Shown: in pieces, positions 43,337 through 51,847 of the stretch | How positions within the stretch are numbered: position 1 is the stretch's first letter | How the letters are laid out: every line of letters begins with the position of its first letter | Assembly (NCBI RefSeq): GCF_007997015.1 | Contig: NZ_VOSM01000010.1 | Coordinates: 120,983-184,982, forward strand | Direction: 5' to 3' | DNA length: 64,000 bases | DNA from: Lujinxingia vulgaris | Lineage (GTDB): Bacteria > Myxococcota_A > Bradymonadia > Bradymonadales > Bradymonadaceae | Notes under the pieces: generated by a model | Databases searched by the model: none | Told to the model about the DNA's origin: nothing | The model's input: only the letters and a program-made list of their open reading frames with translations | Translations under genes and position numbers: made by a program

Positions 43337-44103
43337 CTCAGCGCCTCATACTGCGACTCGCCCTCCACCCGCGCACGCAGCTCTTTCAGCACGCGGGCGT
43401 GCATGCGCGAGGCCCAGGAGACCGACATCCCCAGCTCTTCGGCCAGCTCCGAGAGGGTGCGCTTCTCAAAATAATACCCCTCAATGAGGGCTCTGGCGCG
43501 CTCATCAAGCTCGGCCACAAGCTCGCGCACAAGGCGCTCGTCCTGCTCCTTCTCCAGCGCATCGAGCGCCGGGGTTTGCCGCCCGCGCAGCGCCTGCTCC
43601 GGCGGCTGGCTGAGCACGTAGACCATATTGAGATCGCCGGCGATGTCGCCCAGAAGATCCATGCGCTCCTCGATCGTGCGCTCCTGACGGCTCACGTACA
43701 CCACGTGTGAGTAGGCCTGGAGCACCTCGTTGGCGGCCTGCTCGTAGACGCTCTGCTGGCTGATCACCTGGGCGTGACGCCGGCACGCGTCGAGCATTGC
43801 CCCGCGGATCCGGTAGTACGCGTAGGTCAGAAAGCGGGAGTTGATCTCGGGATCAAAACGCTCATATGCCGCCAGAAGCCCGGTAAAACCCCAGCTGACA
43901 AGGTCATCAAAGCTCAGCTCTTCGCCGGTGCTGTGATGGACCTGATGGGCGACCTTGTAGACCAGCTTCTGAAAACGCCGGATCAGCTCAAGGGTGTCGT
44001 CGGGCAGGGGACCGGTGATGTCACGGGTGGCTTTCGCCTGGCTCGTCTGAATCATGGCGTCGGGGATCCGGCTTGAGCGCCGTAGCGCATCAGGTTGCCG
44101 CAT
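43324..44103 (-). CDS. Sigma-70-family sigma factor (group 3, FliA/WhiG-like)
   Basis: A 259-residue sigma factor, or 243 if starting at 44055. Region 2: ELIRRFQKLVYKVAHQVHHS, LSFDDLVSWGFTGLLAAYER, FDPEINSRFLTYAYYRIRGA. Region 3/4: GDLNMVYVLSQPPEQA and ERARALIEGYYFEKRTLSEL, AEELGMSVSWASRMHARVLK. The FliA-type spacing of regions fits motility or stress control, but no flagellar genes are near. It diverges from an ECF sigma gene. Confidence 0.88.
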   Translation of the reverse strand: MRQPDALRRSSRIPDAMIQTSQAKATRDITGPLPDDTLELIRRFQKLVYKVAHQVHHSTGEELSFDDLVSWGFTGLLAAYERFDPEINSRFLTYAYYRIRGAMLDACRRHAQVISQQSVYEQAANEVLQAYSHVVYVSRQERTIEERMDLLGDIAGDLNMVYVLSQPPEQALRGRQTPALDALEKEQDERLVRELVAELDERARALIEGYYFEKRTLSELAEELGMSVSWASRMHARVLKELRARVEGESQYEALSPQV

Positions 44104-44419
44104 CCTCTTTGCCGACGAGGTCCAGGTCCGTGACAGGGCTCAACGCGGATCATCGCAATGACGATCGCCGGCGAGCTACAACAGCACCGTGGCCTCACCA
44201 CATCGGGCGAAGAGGATGCTGACCTGTACACCGGGGGCCGCTACGATACGGCCCAACCCCCACAACAAGCAGGTCAAACGATTAGGAATGGGGCTACTCT
44301 AGCCCGAGGTTTTTCCGCTGGCAAGCTGCCCGGTTGCTGCGCACCATCGGCTGCACTACACTCCGCACCGCAGCGGCCATCTGAGGCCCCTACCCAGTGA
44401 ACCTCCACCTTTCTACGGG
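44104..44419. other. Intergenic region between divergent sigma genes
   Basis: 316 bases with no coding or strong hairpin signal. It presumably contains promoters for both sigma genes; I could not place a convincing -10/-35 pair. Confidence 0.5.
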
Positions 44420-45028
44420 GTGTTTGTGGAAGATCAGGAACTCCAACTCGTTGAGCGCGCCCAGGCCGGCGACCGGGAGGCGTTTAAGGAGCTCGTCGAG
44501 ACCTACCAGCGTAAGGTCTACGGCATCTGCATCGGGATGCTCAAAAACCCCGATGACAGCATGGATGTCAGCCAGGAAGTGTTCATCAAGGTCTACCGCT
44601 ACCTTGAGAAGTTTAACCGCCAGTCGAGCTTTTACACCTGGCTCTACCGGATCACGGTGAACATGTGCATCGACTTTTTGCGCAAGAAAAAGCGCGTGCA
44701 GGAGGTCGACTACGACGACGGCATTCTGCGCGGCAGCGACGAGGTCGAGGGCGATGAGCATATCCTTCCCTCGCGCCTGGGGCTGAACCCCGACAAGGTC
44801 TACGGCCGAAAAGAGCTGCGCCAGAAGATGCTCGAGGCCCTGGAGACGCTCTCGGAGAAGCACCGCACGATCTTGATTCTTCGGGAGGTTGAGGGGCTGA
44901 GCTATGAAGAGATCGCCGATGTGCTCAACATCTCCAAGGGCACGGTGATGAGTCGCCTCTACCACGCGCGGCGCTACTTCCAGACCGCCGTCGAGAGCTA
45001 CGTGGGTGATGAGCTTAAGGTGAGCTAA
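44420..45028 (+). CDS. RpoE-like ECF sigma factor
   Basis: A 202-residue ECF sigma: LVERAQAGDREAFKELVETY, DSMDVSQEVFIKVYRYLEKF, FYTWLYRITVNMCIDFLRKK (region 2), then KMLEALETLSEKHRTILILR, EVEGLSYEEIADVLNISKGT, VMSRLYHARRYFQTA (region 4). The start is GTG at 44420, or GTG at 44426 which sits better behind GGGG. The next gene, 113 bases on, is its likely membrane anti-sigma partner. Confidence 0.92.
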   Translation: MFVEDQELQLVERAQAGDREAFKELVETYQRKVYGICIGMLKNPDDSMDVSQEVFIKVYRYLEKFNRQSSFYTWLYRITVNMCIDFLRKKKRVQEVDYDDGILRGSDEVEGDEHILPSRLGLNPDKVYGRKELRQKMLEALETLSEKHRTILILREVEGLSYEEIADVLNISKGTVMSRLYHARRYFQTAVESYVGDELKVS

Positions 45029-45141
45029 GCGCTGATCTTTGTTTTGAATAGCGCGCCTTTGAGCTGCGTCTAGCTCGCAGGAAAGGATCTTCCCTTCACA
45101 TCACCCGCAAGGCCGTCTCCCCGTGTGAGACCGAGGCCCCG

Positions 45142-46338
45142 ATGACCCAAGAGAATCTGACATACGAGCAGGCGCTTCGCCTGCAGCGCTACGTTGACCG
45201 GGAGCTCCCCGCGGAGGAGCGCGCCGCGATCGAAGAGGCCCTGGCCACGCGCCCGGGCTGGCAGATCTATGTGGCCGCCCTCCAGGAGCTCAAACTCGCC
45301 GTCGAGATGGCCGCCGAGGCCGCCTGGGAGCGCGCTCCCGCGGTCGATGCCGCCACGATTGCGCGGCTGGCGCAGGCCGCCTCCGATCTCAGCGAAAGCT
45401 CCCTCGATGAGCTCGCCCCGATGCTGGAGCGTTTTCATGATGGCGAGGTCGATGAGGCCGAAGGCGCCGTGATCGCCGCGCTGCTGGAGACGCGCGAGGA
45501 TGTGGCCGATTACCTGGCCGAGCTCGACGCGATGAGCCAGAGCATCCGAGGCAGCGATCTGAGCGCCGGCGCCGACTTTGACGACTTCTGGCAGAAGATC
45601 GAAGCCGGCATCGATCAGGCCGACCACGCCAGCAGCGATGCGCCCGTGGCCGAACTCAGGCCCGCGATTCCCTTTGATGATGATGAGCACCGCGTGCTCC
45701 TCTACCGCTACCACGATGGTGAGGTCAGCGCCGAGGAGCGCACCCTGGTCGAGCGCTGGATCGCCGCCGGGGAACCGCAGGTCGACGCCACCCTGGGAGC
45801 CCTGGCTGAACTTCACGTCGGCCTCAACGCCGGCGTGGAGCTGGCCCAGGACAGCGCCGACTTCGCCGAGCTCTGGGAGGGCATCGCCGCGGGCATCGAT
45901 CGCGCCGACGCCGAAGAGGCCGCCGGCAACGTCGTCACGTTGCAGGATCGCAAGAGCGACAAAGCCGCCGCGCCCCGCTCGATCGTGCACTCGCCAGTCT
46001 TCGCCCTGGCCGCCGCCGTCGCCCTGCTGATCTGCGGGGCGATCGTCAGCCAGACCTTCATGCAGCAAGAGAAGATCGTGGAGACCCGCACCGTCGTCAT
46101 CTTCGACAGCGTGGAGTACGCCCCCGGATCGTCGGTGATGATCCACACCCCGCAGCTCGCCGGCTTAAGCGCCGAAGAGGCCGCCGAAGAGGTCCCCATC
46201 CTCTGGGTGATGGAAGACGAAGATCCCGCCACGCCCTCCGCCGATGAGCACGAAGCGTCCCCGGCCGAAGATCCCGTTGAAGATCCTGACGCCGGCGACG
46301 TCGAAGTTGAAGAGCAGCCGCCGGGGCTTCCCATCTAA
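45142..46338 (+). CDS. Cys-less anti-sigma-like membrane protein with three tandem modules
   Basis: A 398-residue protein. Three similar acidic helical modules, RYVDRELPAEERAAIEEALA, RFHDGEVDEAEGAVIAALLE and RYHDGEVSAEERTLVERWIA, resemble the anti-sigma N-terminal helix pair but none carries the HxxxCxxC zinc site. A membrane helix (SPVFALAAAVALLICGAIVS, about residue 285) leads to an extracytoplasmic acidic domain. Gene order with the sigma factor suggests it binds and releases that factor. The tail is Asp/Glu/Pro-rich. Confidence 0.8.
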   Translation: MTQENLTYEQALRLQRYVDRELPAEERAAIEEALATRPGWQIYVAALQELKLAVEMAAEAAWERAPAVDAATIARLAQAASDLSESSLDELAPMLERFHDGEVDEAEGAVIAALLETREDVADYLAELDAMSQSIRGSDLSAGADFDDFWQKIEAGIDQADHASSDAPVAELRPAIPFDDDEHRVLLYRYHDGEVSAEERTLVERWIAAGEPQVDATLGALAELHVGLNAGVELAQDSADFAELWEGIAAGIDRADAEEAAGNVVTLQDRKSDKAAAPRSIVHSPVFALAAAVALLICGAIVSQTFMQQEKIVETRTVVIFDSVEYAPGSSVMIHTPQLAGLSAEEAAEEVPILWVMEDEDPATPSADEHEASPAEDPVEDPDAGDVEVEEQPPGLPI

Positions 46339-46418
46339 CCCTTCTGCGACCTTCTCTTTTGATCTGCGCCCGTGAATTGAAAGGTGTTTTGACCGCCACC
46401 GCCCACGCGAGACCCACC

Positions 46419-46859
46419 ATGCGAACGCTTCGAAACCTGCTGACATTTGCCTTTGCCTTCGGCCTCTTCCTGAGCTTCAGCGTCAACGCCAGCGCCCAGG
46501 AGAAAGTCACCGTCGAGGTCCGCGCCATCGCTGCCAGCCAGCAGGGTGAAGGCTTCGACAGCCAGCTCTCGGACTTGCGCCGTCGCCTGGAGCGTGGTTT
46601 TGCCGGGTACTCGAGCTTCCGCCAGGTCGCCAGCTCGCGCCTCTCGCTGGCCGCCGGCGAGTCGGATGATGTGCGCCTGCCCGACGGATCCACGCTGACG
46701 ATGACCTCCCACGGCACGCAGGAGGACTTTGTGAAGCTGGGGCTCTCCATCGGCGATCGCCTCAACACCACGCTGCGCGCCACCCCGGGCAGCACCTTCT
46801 TTCAGGCCGGTCTGAACTACCAGGACGGCATCCTCATCCTGGCGATCACGGTGCGGTAG
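46419..46859 (+). CDS. Exported hypothetical protein
   Basis: A 146-residue protein with a signal peptide (MRTLRNLLTFAFAFGLFLSF, cleavage after SVNASAQ). Mature domain: VEVRAIAASQQGEGFDSQLS, DLRRRLERGFAGYSSFRQVA, GDRLNTTLRATPGSTFFQAG. It could be a small beta-sandwich. Start at 46419 follows GAGACCCACC; the ribosome site is weak. Probably co-transcribed with the sigma/anti-sigma pair. Confidence 0.75.
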   Translation: MRTLRNLLTFAFAFGLFLSFSVNASAQEKVTVEVRAIAASQQGEGFDSQLSDLRRRLERGFAGYSSFRQVASSRLSLAAGESDDVRLPDGSTLTMTSHGTQEDFVKLGLSIGDRLNTTLRATPGSTFFQAGLNYQDGILILAITVR

Positions 46860-46890
46860 CGTTCAAACCCGGTCAAAACGTCTCGCAGAC

Positions 46891-46924
46891 GCGCGGGCGG
46901 CAGTCATCGGGCTGCCGCCCGCGC
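46891..46924 (+). terminator. Strong GC hairpin, terminator-like
   Basis: A 13-bp stem GCGCGGGCGGCAG (46891-46903) against CTGCCGCCCGCGC (46912-46924), followed by GCGTTTCTGG with only a short T-run. Confidence 0.6.
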
Positions 46925-47038
46925 GCGTTTCTGGACACCCCAAAAAGCCCTGTGCTAAGGTCTCGCCACGCTTGACCTTCTGGGCGATGGCACAATCGTC
47001 AACGATTCATACAACGCCCGGTGACTGGCACGCGAACG

Positions 47039-47905
47039 ATGCGTGAACAGGATCCGTCGACTCTCTCGATCAACACGCTCGGGGCGAACCCCATGACCGA
47101 CCAAAATCGCAAAACTCTGCGCAGTTTCTACTGCCGTGATTACCTCTGGGAGCTCTTTGAGCAGATGGCTCAGGAGCTGGGCTGCTCGATGGACTACCTG
47201 ATCAACGAGTCGATGCGTCAGTACGCGCGCAGCCGCGACTACGCGGTGGGCCCCGATCAGCAGCAGGACGCCGGCTTTGGCCCGGGTCCGCAGCCGGGCG
47301 GCTTCCCCTCCGGGAGCAACCCCGGGCTGGGTGCGCCGCCGCAGACCGGTGGCGATCGTTTCAATGTGGGCGGCTACGGCGGAGGTCCAGGCATGGATCA
47401 CCGCACCTTCGATCGCGTCCCGGCCGTCGGCCAGGCGCCGGCCCCGGCCGCGCCTCGCCCCCCGCAGCCCCCCTCGTTTCAGCAGCGCGGCCCGGGCGGC
47501 CCTCCGCCCCCTCCGCCTCGTCCCAACGCCGGTGGTTGGCCCCAGGAGCCCCCGCAGGCCCCGCGCCCGCCGCAGGCGCAGCCCTCGTTTGGCGCCGAGC
47601 CGGCCTACGGCGCGGCCACCCTGCCGCCGCTCTACCTGAGCTTTAACAACAACCGCTACACCGTCGACAAAGAGAAGTTTGTCATCGGTCGCGGCAGCCA
47701 GCACACCGATCTGACCATTCGCGACGGCAACATCTCGCGCAAGCACTGCATGGTCATCCATCGCAATGGCAACTACTACATCAAGGATCTGGGCTCGACC
47801 AACGGCATCGAGTTCCGCGGCAACCGCATCGAGTCCAAGAAGATCGAAGAGGGCGACATCTTCTTCCTCTGCGACTACGAGCTGCGCTTCTCCTATCGCG
47901 GCTAA
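47039..47905 (+). CDS. Ribbon-helix-helix/FHA domain protein
   Basis: A 288-residue protein. Start could be 47021, 47039 or 47093; I use the first ATG. After about 20 residues the segment RKTLRSFYCRDYLWELFEQM, AQELGCSMDYLINESMRQYA has the pattern of a ribbon-helix-helix DNA-binding domain. A Gly/Pro/Gln-rich linker follows (about residues 60-200). The C-terminal FHA domain is clear: FVIGRGSQHTDLTIRDGNIS, RKHCMVIHRNGNYYIKDLGS, TNGIEFRGN. It would couple phospho-Thr reading to DNA binding. No Ser/Thr kinase gene is in this window. Confidence 0.82.
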   Translation: MREQDPSTLSINTLGANPMTDQNRKTLRSFYCRDYLWELFEQMAQELGCSMDYLINESMRQYARSRDYAVGPDQQQDAGFGPGPQPGGFPSGSNPGLGAPPQTGGDRFNVGGYGGGPGMDHRTFDRVPAVGQAPAPAAPRPPQPPSFQQRGPGGPPPPPPRPNAGGWPQEPPQAPRPPQAQPSFGAEPAYGAATLPPLYLSFNNNRYTVDKEKFVIGRGSQHTDLTIRDGNISRKHCMVIHRNGNYYIKDLGSTNGIEFRGNRIESKKIEEGDIFFLCDYELRFSYRG

Positions 47906-48000
47906 GGCTTGTCGCTGCTCGTCGTGAGCGCTATGACATCGGGGCCGGCGAAGTGGATTCGCCGGCCTCCGGCGTTTCTTGCCCCCCATTGAGACAGGTC

Positions 48001-49023
48001 ATGTACCAGATCGAGCAGCTCGGCGAAGATCTCTATCGCATCGCGCTTCAGCGTCACCTGGAGCTCAGCCCGGAGGCGTTGCGCGCGCCGACCAATGTGT
48101 ACCTGTGCGGTCCGGCGCCCTGGGCGCTGATCAACGCCGGTCACCCGGCCATCCACGCCGAAGACCTGAGCGAGGCGCTCTCGGAGTGCGGGGTGCGCGC
48201 CGACCAGATCGACCGCATCATCGCCACCTCCTGGGACATCGACTGCGTCGGCGGCGCCCAGAACTTCCCCCAGGCCGAGCTCTTCGTGCTCAGCCCCGAC
48301 ATGGTTGCCCCGGGCGACCTGGAGATGGTCACCGAACGCCGGCGCGCCGCGCTGCGCGAGCGCACCACCGAGTTGGCTGCATCTCTGGAGGGCTTTGATG
48401 CCGGGGTCGTTCATACCTGGCTGGAGCGCTTCTATCCGCGCCAGACTCGCACGCTCGACTTTGTGCCTCTGCGTCAGGGCGCGCGCGCGCGCGCCGGCCG
48501 GCTCGACCTGCAGGTCCACCAATGCGCCGGCATCACCCCCGGGCATATGGCGCTCTTTGACGCGGAAAGCGCCACGCTCTTCAGCGGCGACATCGCGTTG
48601 AGCGGACTTCCCGCCCACATCAGCGACGCCCCGGGCTACGCCACCAGCATCGAGCGCCTGGCCGGGCTCAACCCCGAGCGCGCGCTCCCCAACCACGGCC
48701 GCCCCTTTGAGCGCGCGCGCTGGACGCTCGTGCGCGCCTCGCGCTTTTTGAACAACACCCTCTCCAGCGCGGCGTCGGCGCTCTTTAACGGCCCGACCAT
48801 CGTGGAGTTCATCGAGCGCGACCGCGGCTACGAGCTCGACGAGCCCGTTGAGCTGCTCTGGAACTTCGAGCTCTTTAAAGTGCTCTTCGATGAGCTCGTG
48901 CGCACCCGCACCATCCAGGCCGATGGCGAGGGCGTGACGCGTCGCTACGGCGTCGACGTCGAAGATCCCCGCGCCGACGTTCGCTCGGCCGGCTCAAACC
49001 CCTCCAGCTCAAGCTCCCCGTAG
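48001..49023 (+). CDS. MBL-fold protein lacking the metal-binding motif
   Basis: A 340-residue metallo-beta-lactamase-fold protein: APTNVYLCGPAPWALINAGH, DRIIATSWDIDCVGGAQNF. The usual HxHxDH is replaced by SWDIDC, while ITPGHMALFDAESATLFSGD and ALPNHGRPF remain. It is likely catalytically dead or altered. GAGACAGGTC before the ATG. Its last 79 bases overlap the convergent lipoprotein gene on the other strand. Confidence 0.8.
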   Translation: MYQIEQLGEDLYRIALQRHLELSPEALRAPTNVYLCGPAPWALINAGHPAIHAEDLSEALSECGVRADQIDRIIATSWDIDCVGGAQNFPQAELFVLSPDMVAPGDLEMVTERRRAALRERTTELAASLEGFDAGVVHTWLERFYPRQTRTLDFVPLRQGARARAGRLDLQVHQCAGITPGHMALFDAESATLFSGDIALSGLPAHISDAPGYATSIERLAGLNPERALPNHGRPFERARWTLVRASRFLNNTLSSAASALFNGPTIVEFIERDRGYELDEPVELLWNFELFKVLFDELVRTRTIQADGEGVTRRYGVDVEDPRADVRSAGSNPSSSSSP

Positions 49024-49409
49024 GGCGAGCTACGCTCGGGCCAGCCGATCAGCCGAAACTCCGCGCTGGCATCGGCGGCCTGAGCCTGCGTGAGCAGGGC
49101 CTCCACCAGCGCCTCATCCTCGCTGCGAAGCGCCACGCGCTCCCATCCCCCGTAGATCCAGATCTCAAAAGGCGGCGCCTCACAGCGGCAGGGGTTGTAG
49201 CGGCCCACAAAGCCCACCGCCCCCTGCGAGGCCTCTGGCGAGGTGGCCTGGCGCACCCCCTCCATAAGCGCGCGATCGGTGATCTGCGCGGCCCGCTCCA
49301 GGGGCGTTCCCGCGCTGGAGCAGCCCCACAGAAGCGCCTGGGCCAGCGCAAGGCCCGCCAAAAGCGCGCGTGTACTCCCCCTTTTGCGCAAAATCCGTGG
49401 CCCGATCAC
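48945..49409 (-). CDS. Small lipoprotein overlapping two neighbours
   Basis: A 154-residue lipoprotein starting at GTG 49409 (VIGPRILRKRGSTRALLAGL), lipobox LLWGCSSAG. It overlaps the end of the methyltransferase gene by four bases (GTGA) and is translationally coupled to it. GAGGAGG lies upstream. Mature part: GAVGFVGRYNPCRCEAPPFE, FEIWIYGGWERVALRSEDEA, with one Cys pair. Its 3' end overlaps the convergent MBL gene. Role unknown. Confidence 0.75.
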   Translation of the reverse strand: MIGPRILRKRGSTRALLAGLALAQALLWGCSSAGTPLERAAQITDRALMEGVRQATSPEASQGAVGFVGRYNPCRCEAPPFEIWIYGGWERVALRSEDEALVEALLTQAQAADASAEFRLIGWPERSSPYGELELEGFEPAERTSARGSSTSTP

Positions 49410-50185
49410 CCCTCGACCTCCTCCATCCCCAGGCGTCGGCGCACCTCGGCGGTGTAGCTGCCCCGGGCGTTGCGGATGGTCAGCGGCGCGCGGATCTTCA
49501 GGTCTGGCGCCGAAGGCCGCCGAAAGCGGTACTCGGTGAGGTAGGCCGGCCGATCGGCGCGGTCGTGGTAATGACGAAGCTCGGCCAGGCGAAGATCGGT
49601 GACGCCGGCCGCCGCGATCACATCGAGGTGGCGCACCGGCGGGGCGATCAGCTGCAACCAACCTTTATGCTCCAGCAGGTAGGCCGCCGCGCGCACAAAA
49701 TCCTCCAGCGTGCCGTGCAGCTCATGATGGGCCTGCGCCCGCTGCGCGTTGGCGCTGGGGCGCCGCGCCCCCTCGGCATAATAGGGCGGGTTGGCCAGCA
49801 CCAGCGCGGCCGACTGCGGGGTGAAAAGCTCGCGGCGCTGGCGAAGATCGCCCTCGAGCACCTCCACATTTTTAAGGCCGTTCTCCTCAATGTTGCGTCG
49901 CAAGAGGGCGGCGAGCTCGGGCTGACGCTCCACCGCCACCACCTGCACATCGGGGCGCTGCCAGGCCACCGTGAGCGCCACCGCCCCCTGGGCTGCGCCC
50001 AGCTCCACCACGGTCGCCCCGGCGGCAAGGGGCGGAAGATCGCTGGCGAGCAGGAGCGCATCGAGCCCGAAGCGGTATCCGGCGCGCGACTGCCACAGCT
50101 GCAGTGCCCCGCCAAAGATCGCATCGCGCGTCAACGTCTCGGCCTCGTTTTCGGCGTTGCTCTTGAACTTCGTCGTGTCGCTCAT
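49406..50185 (-). CDS. trmN6: tRNA1(Val) adenine-N6 methyltransferase-like protein (TrmN6)
   Basis: A 259-residue SAM-dependent N6-adenine methyltransferase: DAIFGGALQLWQSRAGYRFG, TVVELGAAQGAVALTVAWQR (motif I), VEVLEGDLRQRR, ALVLANPPYYAEGAR (NPPY). The order and spacing match the YfiC/TrmN6 family that methylates A37 of tRNA-Val. Start placed at 50185 (MSDTTKFKSN); weak ribosome site. Coupled with the following lipoprotein. Confidence 0.85.
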   Translation of the reverse strand: MSDTTKFKSNAENEAETLTRDAIFGGALQLWQSRAGYRFGLDALLLASDLPPLAAGATVVELGAAQGAVALTVAWQRPDVQVVAVERQPELAALLRRNIEENGLKNVEVLEGDLRQRRELFTPQSAALVLANPPYYAEGARRPSANAQRAQAHHELHGTLEDFVRAAAYLLEHKGWLQLIAPPVRHLDVIAAAGVTDLRLAELRHYHDRADRPAYLTEYRFRRPSAPDLKIRAPLTIRNARGSYTAEVRRRLGMEEVEG

Positions 50186-50356
50186 CTGCTCGGACTGGTC
50201 TGCGATAAAGATGCTCAGAGATGGCACGCCGGGGGCGCGGGGCCCCCGACATTGAAAGAAACGCATTATGGACCAGTCCCCACCGCTTTGAACAGCCCGC
50301 CAGGCGCCACTCCGACAGGGCTTTGACGCCAGCGCGGAGCGCGCGGCCCCGAGGCC

Positions 50357-50370
50357 TGACCGGTCGGTCA
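50357..50370. promoter_or_regulatory. Perfect 14-base palindrome, TetR-type operator candidate
   Basis: TGACCGGTCGGTCA has six-base arms with a 2-base centre, between divergent trmN6 and mtaD-like genes. The ACCGNNCGGT core is typical of TetR-family operators. No TetR gene lies nearby. Confidence 0.5.
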
Positions 50371-50477
50371 TTACCCTCGGTCCGCACGCCGGTGGCGAAG
50401 CGCCCCCGCGCGTGGTAGCGTGCCGCGTTTTTGCTCGTCCTGCCACGCTCGGAACCACCCCTGTTGAGGAACGCACG

Positions 50478-51824
50478 ATGTCGCAGCGCACCTGGCTCAA
50501 AAACGCCACCCTGGTCACCATGAACGCCGACGCCGAGGTCTTTGAAGGCGATCTTCTGATCGAAGATGGCCGTATCGCCGCCATCGGCCAGGTGGAAAAA
50601 GAGCGCGCCGAAGGCGCGCGCGTGCTCGATATGAGCGGCCACATCATCACCCCGGGCTTTGTGCAATGCCACATTCACTTATGCCAGACCCTGATGCGCA
50701 ACCACGCCGATGATATGGTGCTCATCGACTGGCTCAAGCGCCGCATCTGGCCCTATGAGGCCGCGCTCACCCACGAGACCCTCGGCGTGAGCGCGCGCGT
50801 GGGCCTGGCCGAGCTCATCCTCGGCGGCACCACCGCCATCCTGGATATGGGCACCGTCCACCACACCGACGCCATCGGTGAGGCGGTGGAAGAGAGCGGC
50901 ATCCGCGCGCACATCGGAAAATGCATGATGGATCTGGGCGACGAAGTGCCCGCGCCCATGCGCGAAGTCACCGCCGAGAGCATCAAAGAGAGCCTGCGCC
51001 TCTATGAGACCTGGCACGGCAAGGCCGAGGGCCGCATTCAGTACGCCTTTGCGCCCCGCTTTGCGGTGAGCTGCACCGAAGAACTTCTGCGCGAGGTCGG
51101 CCAGGCCTCCCGCGACCTCGGGTGCCATATTCACACGCACGCCTCCGAGACGACCTACGAAAACGTCTTTACGCAGGAGCGCTACGGCGTCAGCAACATC
51201 GCCTTCCTCGAACAGGTCGGTATCACCGGCTCGCGCAGCGTGCTCGCCCACGGCGTGCATGTCAGCGATGAGGATTGCCAGATCTTGTCGACCACCCAGA
51301 CCTGCATCTGTCACTGCCCCTCGAGCAACCTCAAGCTCGCCAGCGGCATCGCCAACATGCCCCGCTACGATCGTATGGGCGTGCGGGTGGCGCTCGGGGC
51401 CGACGGCGCCCCCTGCAACAACAACCTCGACGCCTTCATCGAGATGCGTCTGGCCGCACTTTTGCAAAAACCCTTCCACGGCCCCGAGGCCATGCCTGCC
51501 GAGCGCGTCTTCCGCCTGGCCACCATGGACGGCGCCCGCGCCTTAGGGATCGACGATAAAGTCGGCTCGCTGGAGGTCGGAAAGTCCGCAGACCTGGTGG
51601 TCTTTGATCTCGATAACGATCCGGGCTGCGGCCCCGGCGGCAACGTCTACGCGCGCCTTGTCTACACCGCCCAGAAGCACAACGTGCGCCACGTCTTCGC
51701 CTCCGGCCGGCAACTTGTGGATGGTGGCGAGCTCGTCGGCGTCGATCTGGGCCAGCTGATGGCGCGCGCGCGAAAGGCGCACCACACGACCGCCGAGCGC
51801 ATGCAGCAGTTCATCAGCGGCTAA
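50478..51824 (+). CDS. mtaD: Amidohydrolase, 5-methylthioadenosine/S-adenosylhomocysteine deaminase-like
   Basis: A 448-residue metal-dependent amidohydrolase: LIEDGRIAAIGQVEKERAEG, GHIITPGFVQCHIHLCQTLM (HxH site), GTTAILDMGTVHHTDAIGEA, CHIHTHASETTYENVFT, VLAHGVHVSDEDCQILS, RVALGADGAPCNNNLDAF (Asp ligand) and KSADLVVFDLDND. The pattern fits MtaD/TrzA-type deaminases of adenosine-like substrates. TTGAGGAACG precedes the ATG. First gene of a four-gene row. Confidence 0.88.
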   Translation: MSQRTWLKNATLVTMNADAEVFEGDLLIEDGRIAAIGQVEKERAEGARVLDMSGHIITPGFVQCHIHLCQTLMRNHADDMVLIDWLKRRIWPYEAALTHETLGVSARVGLAELILGGTTAILDMGTVHHTDAIGEAVEESGIRAHIGKCMMDLGDEVPAPMREVTAESIKESLRLYETWHGKAEGRIQYAFAPRFAVSCTEELLREVGQASRDLGCHIHTHASETTYENVFTQERYGVSNIAFLEQVGITGSRSVLAHGVHVSDEDCQILSTTQTCICHCPSSNLKLASGIANMPRYDRMGVRVALGADGAPCNNNLDAFIEMRLAALLQKPFHGPEAMPAERVFRLATMDGARALGIDDKVGSLEVGKSADLVVFDLDNDPGCGPGGNVYARLVYTAQKHNVRHVFASGRQLVDGGELVGVDLGQLMARARKAHHTTAERMQQFISG

Positions 51825-51847
51825 TCTTCCGAAACACCGGATCGACC

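Noticed and set aside
44158..44400. 80-codon plus-strand frame between the sigma genes
   Set aside because: No ribosome site, no family, composition as expected for non-coding DNA.
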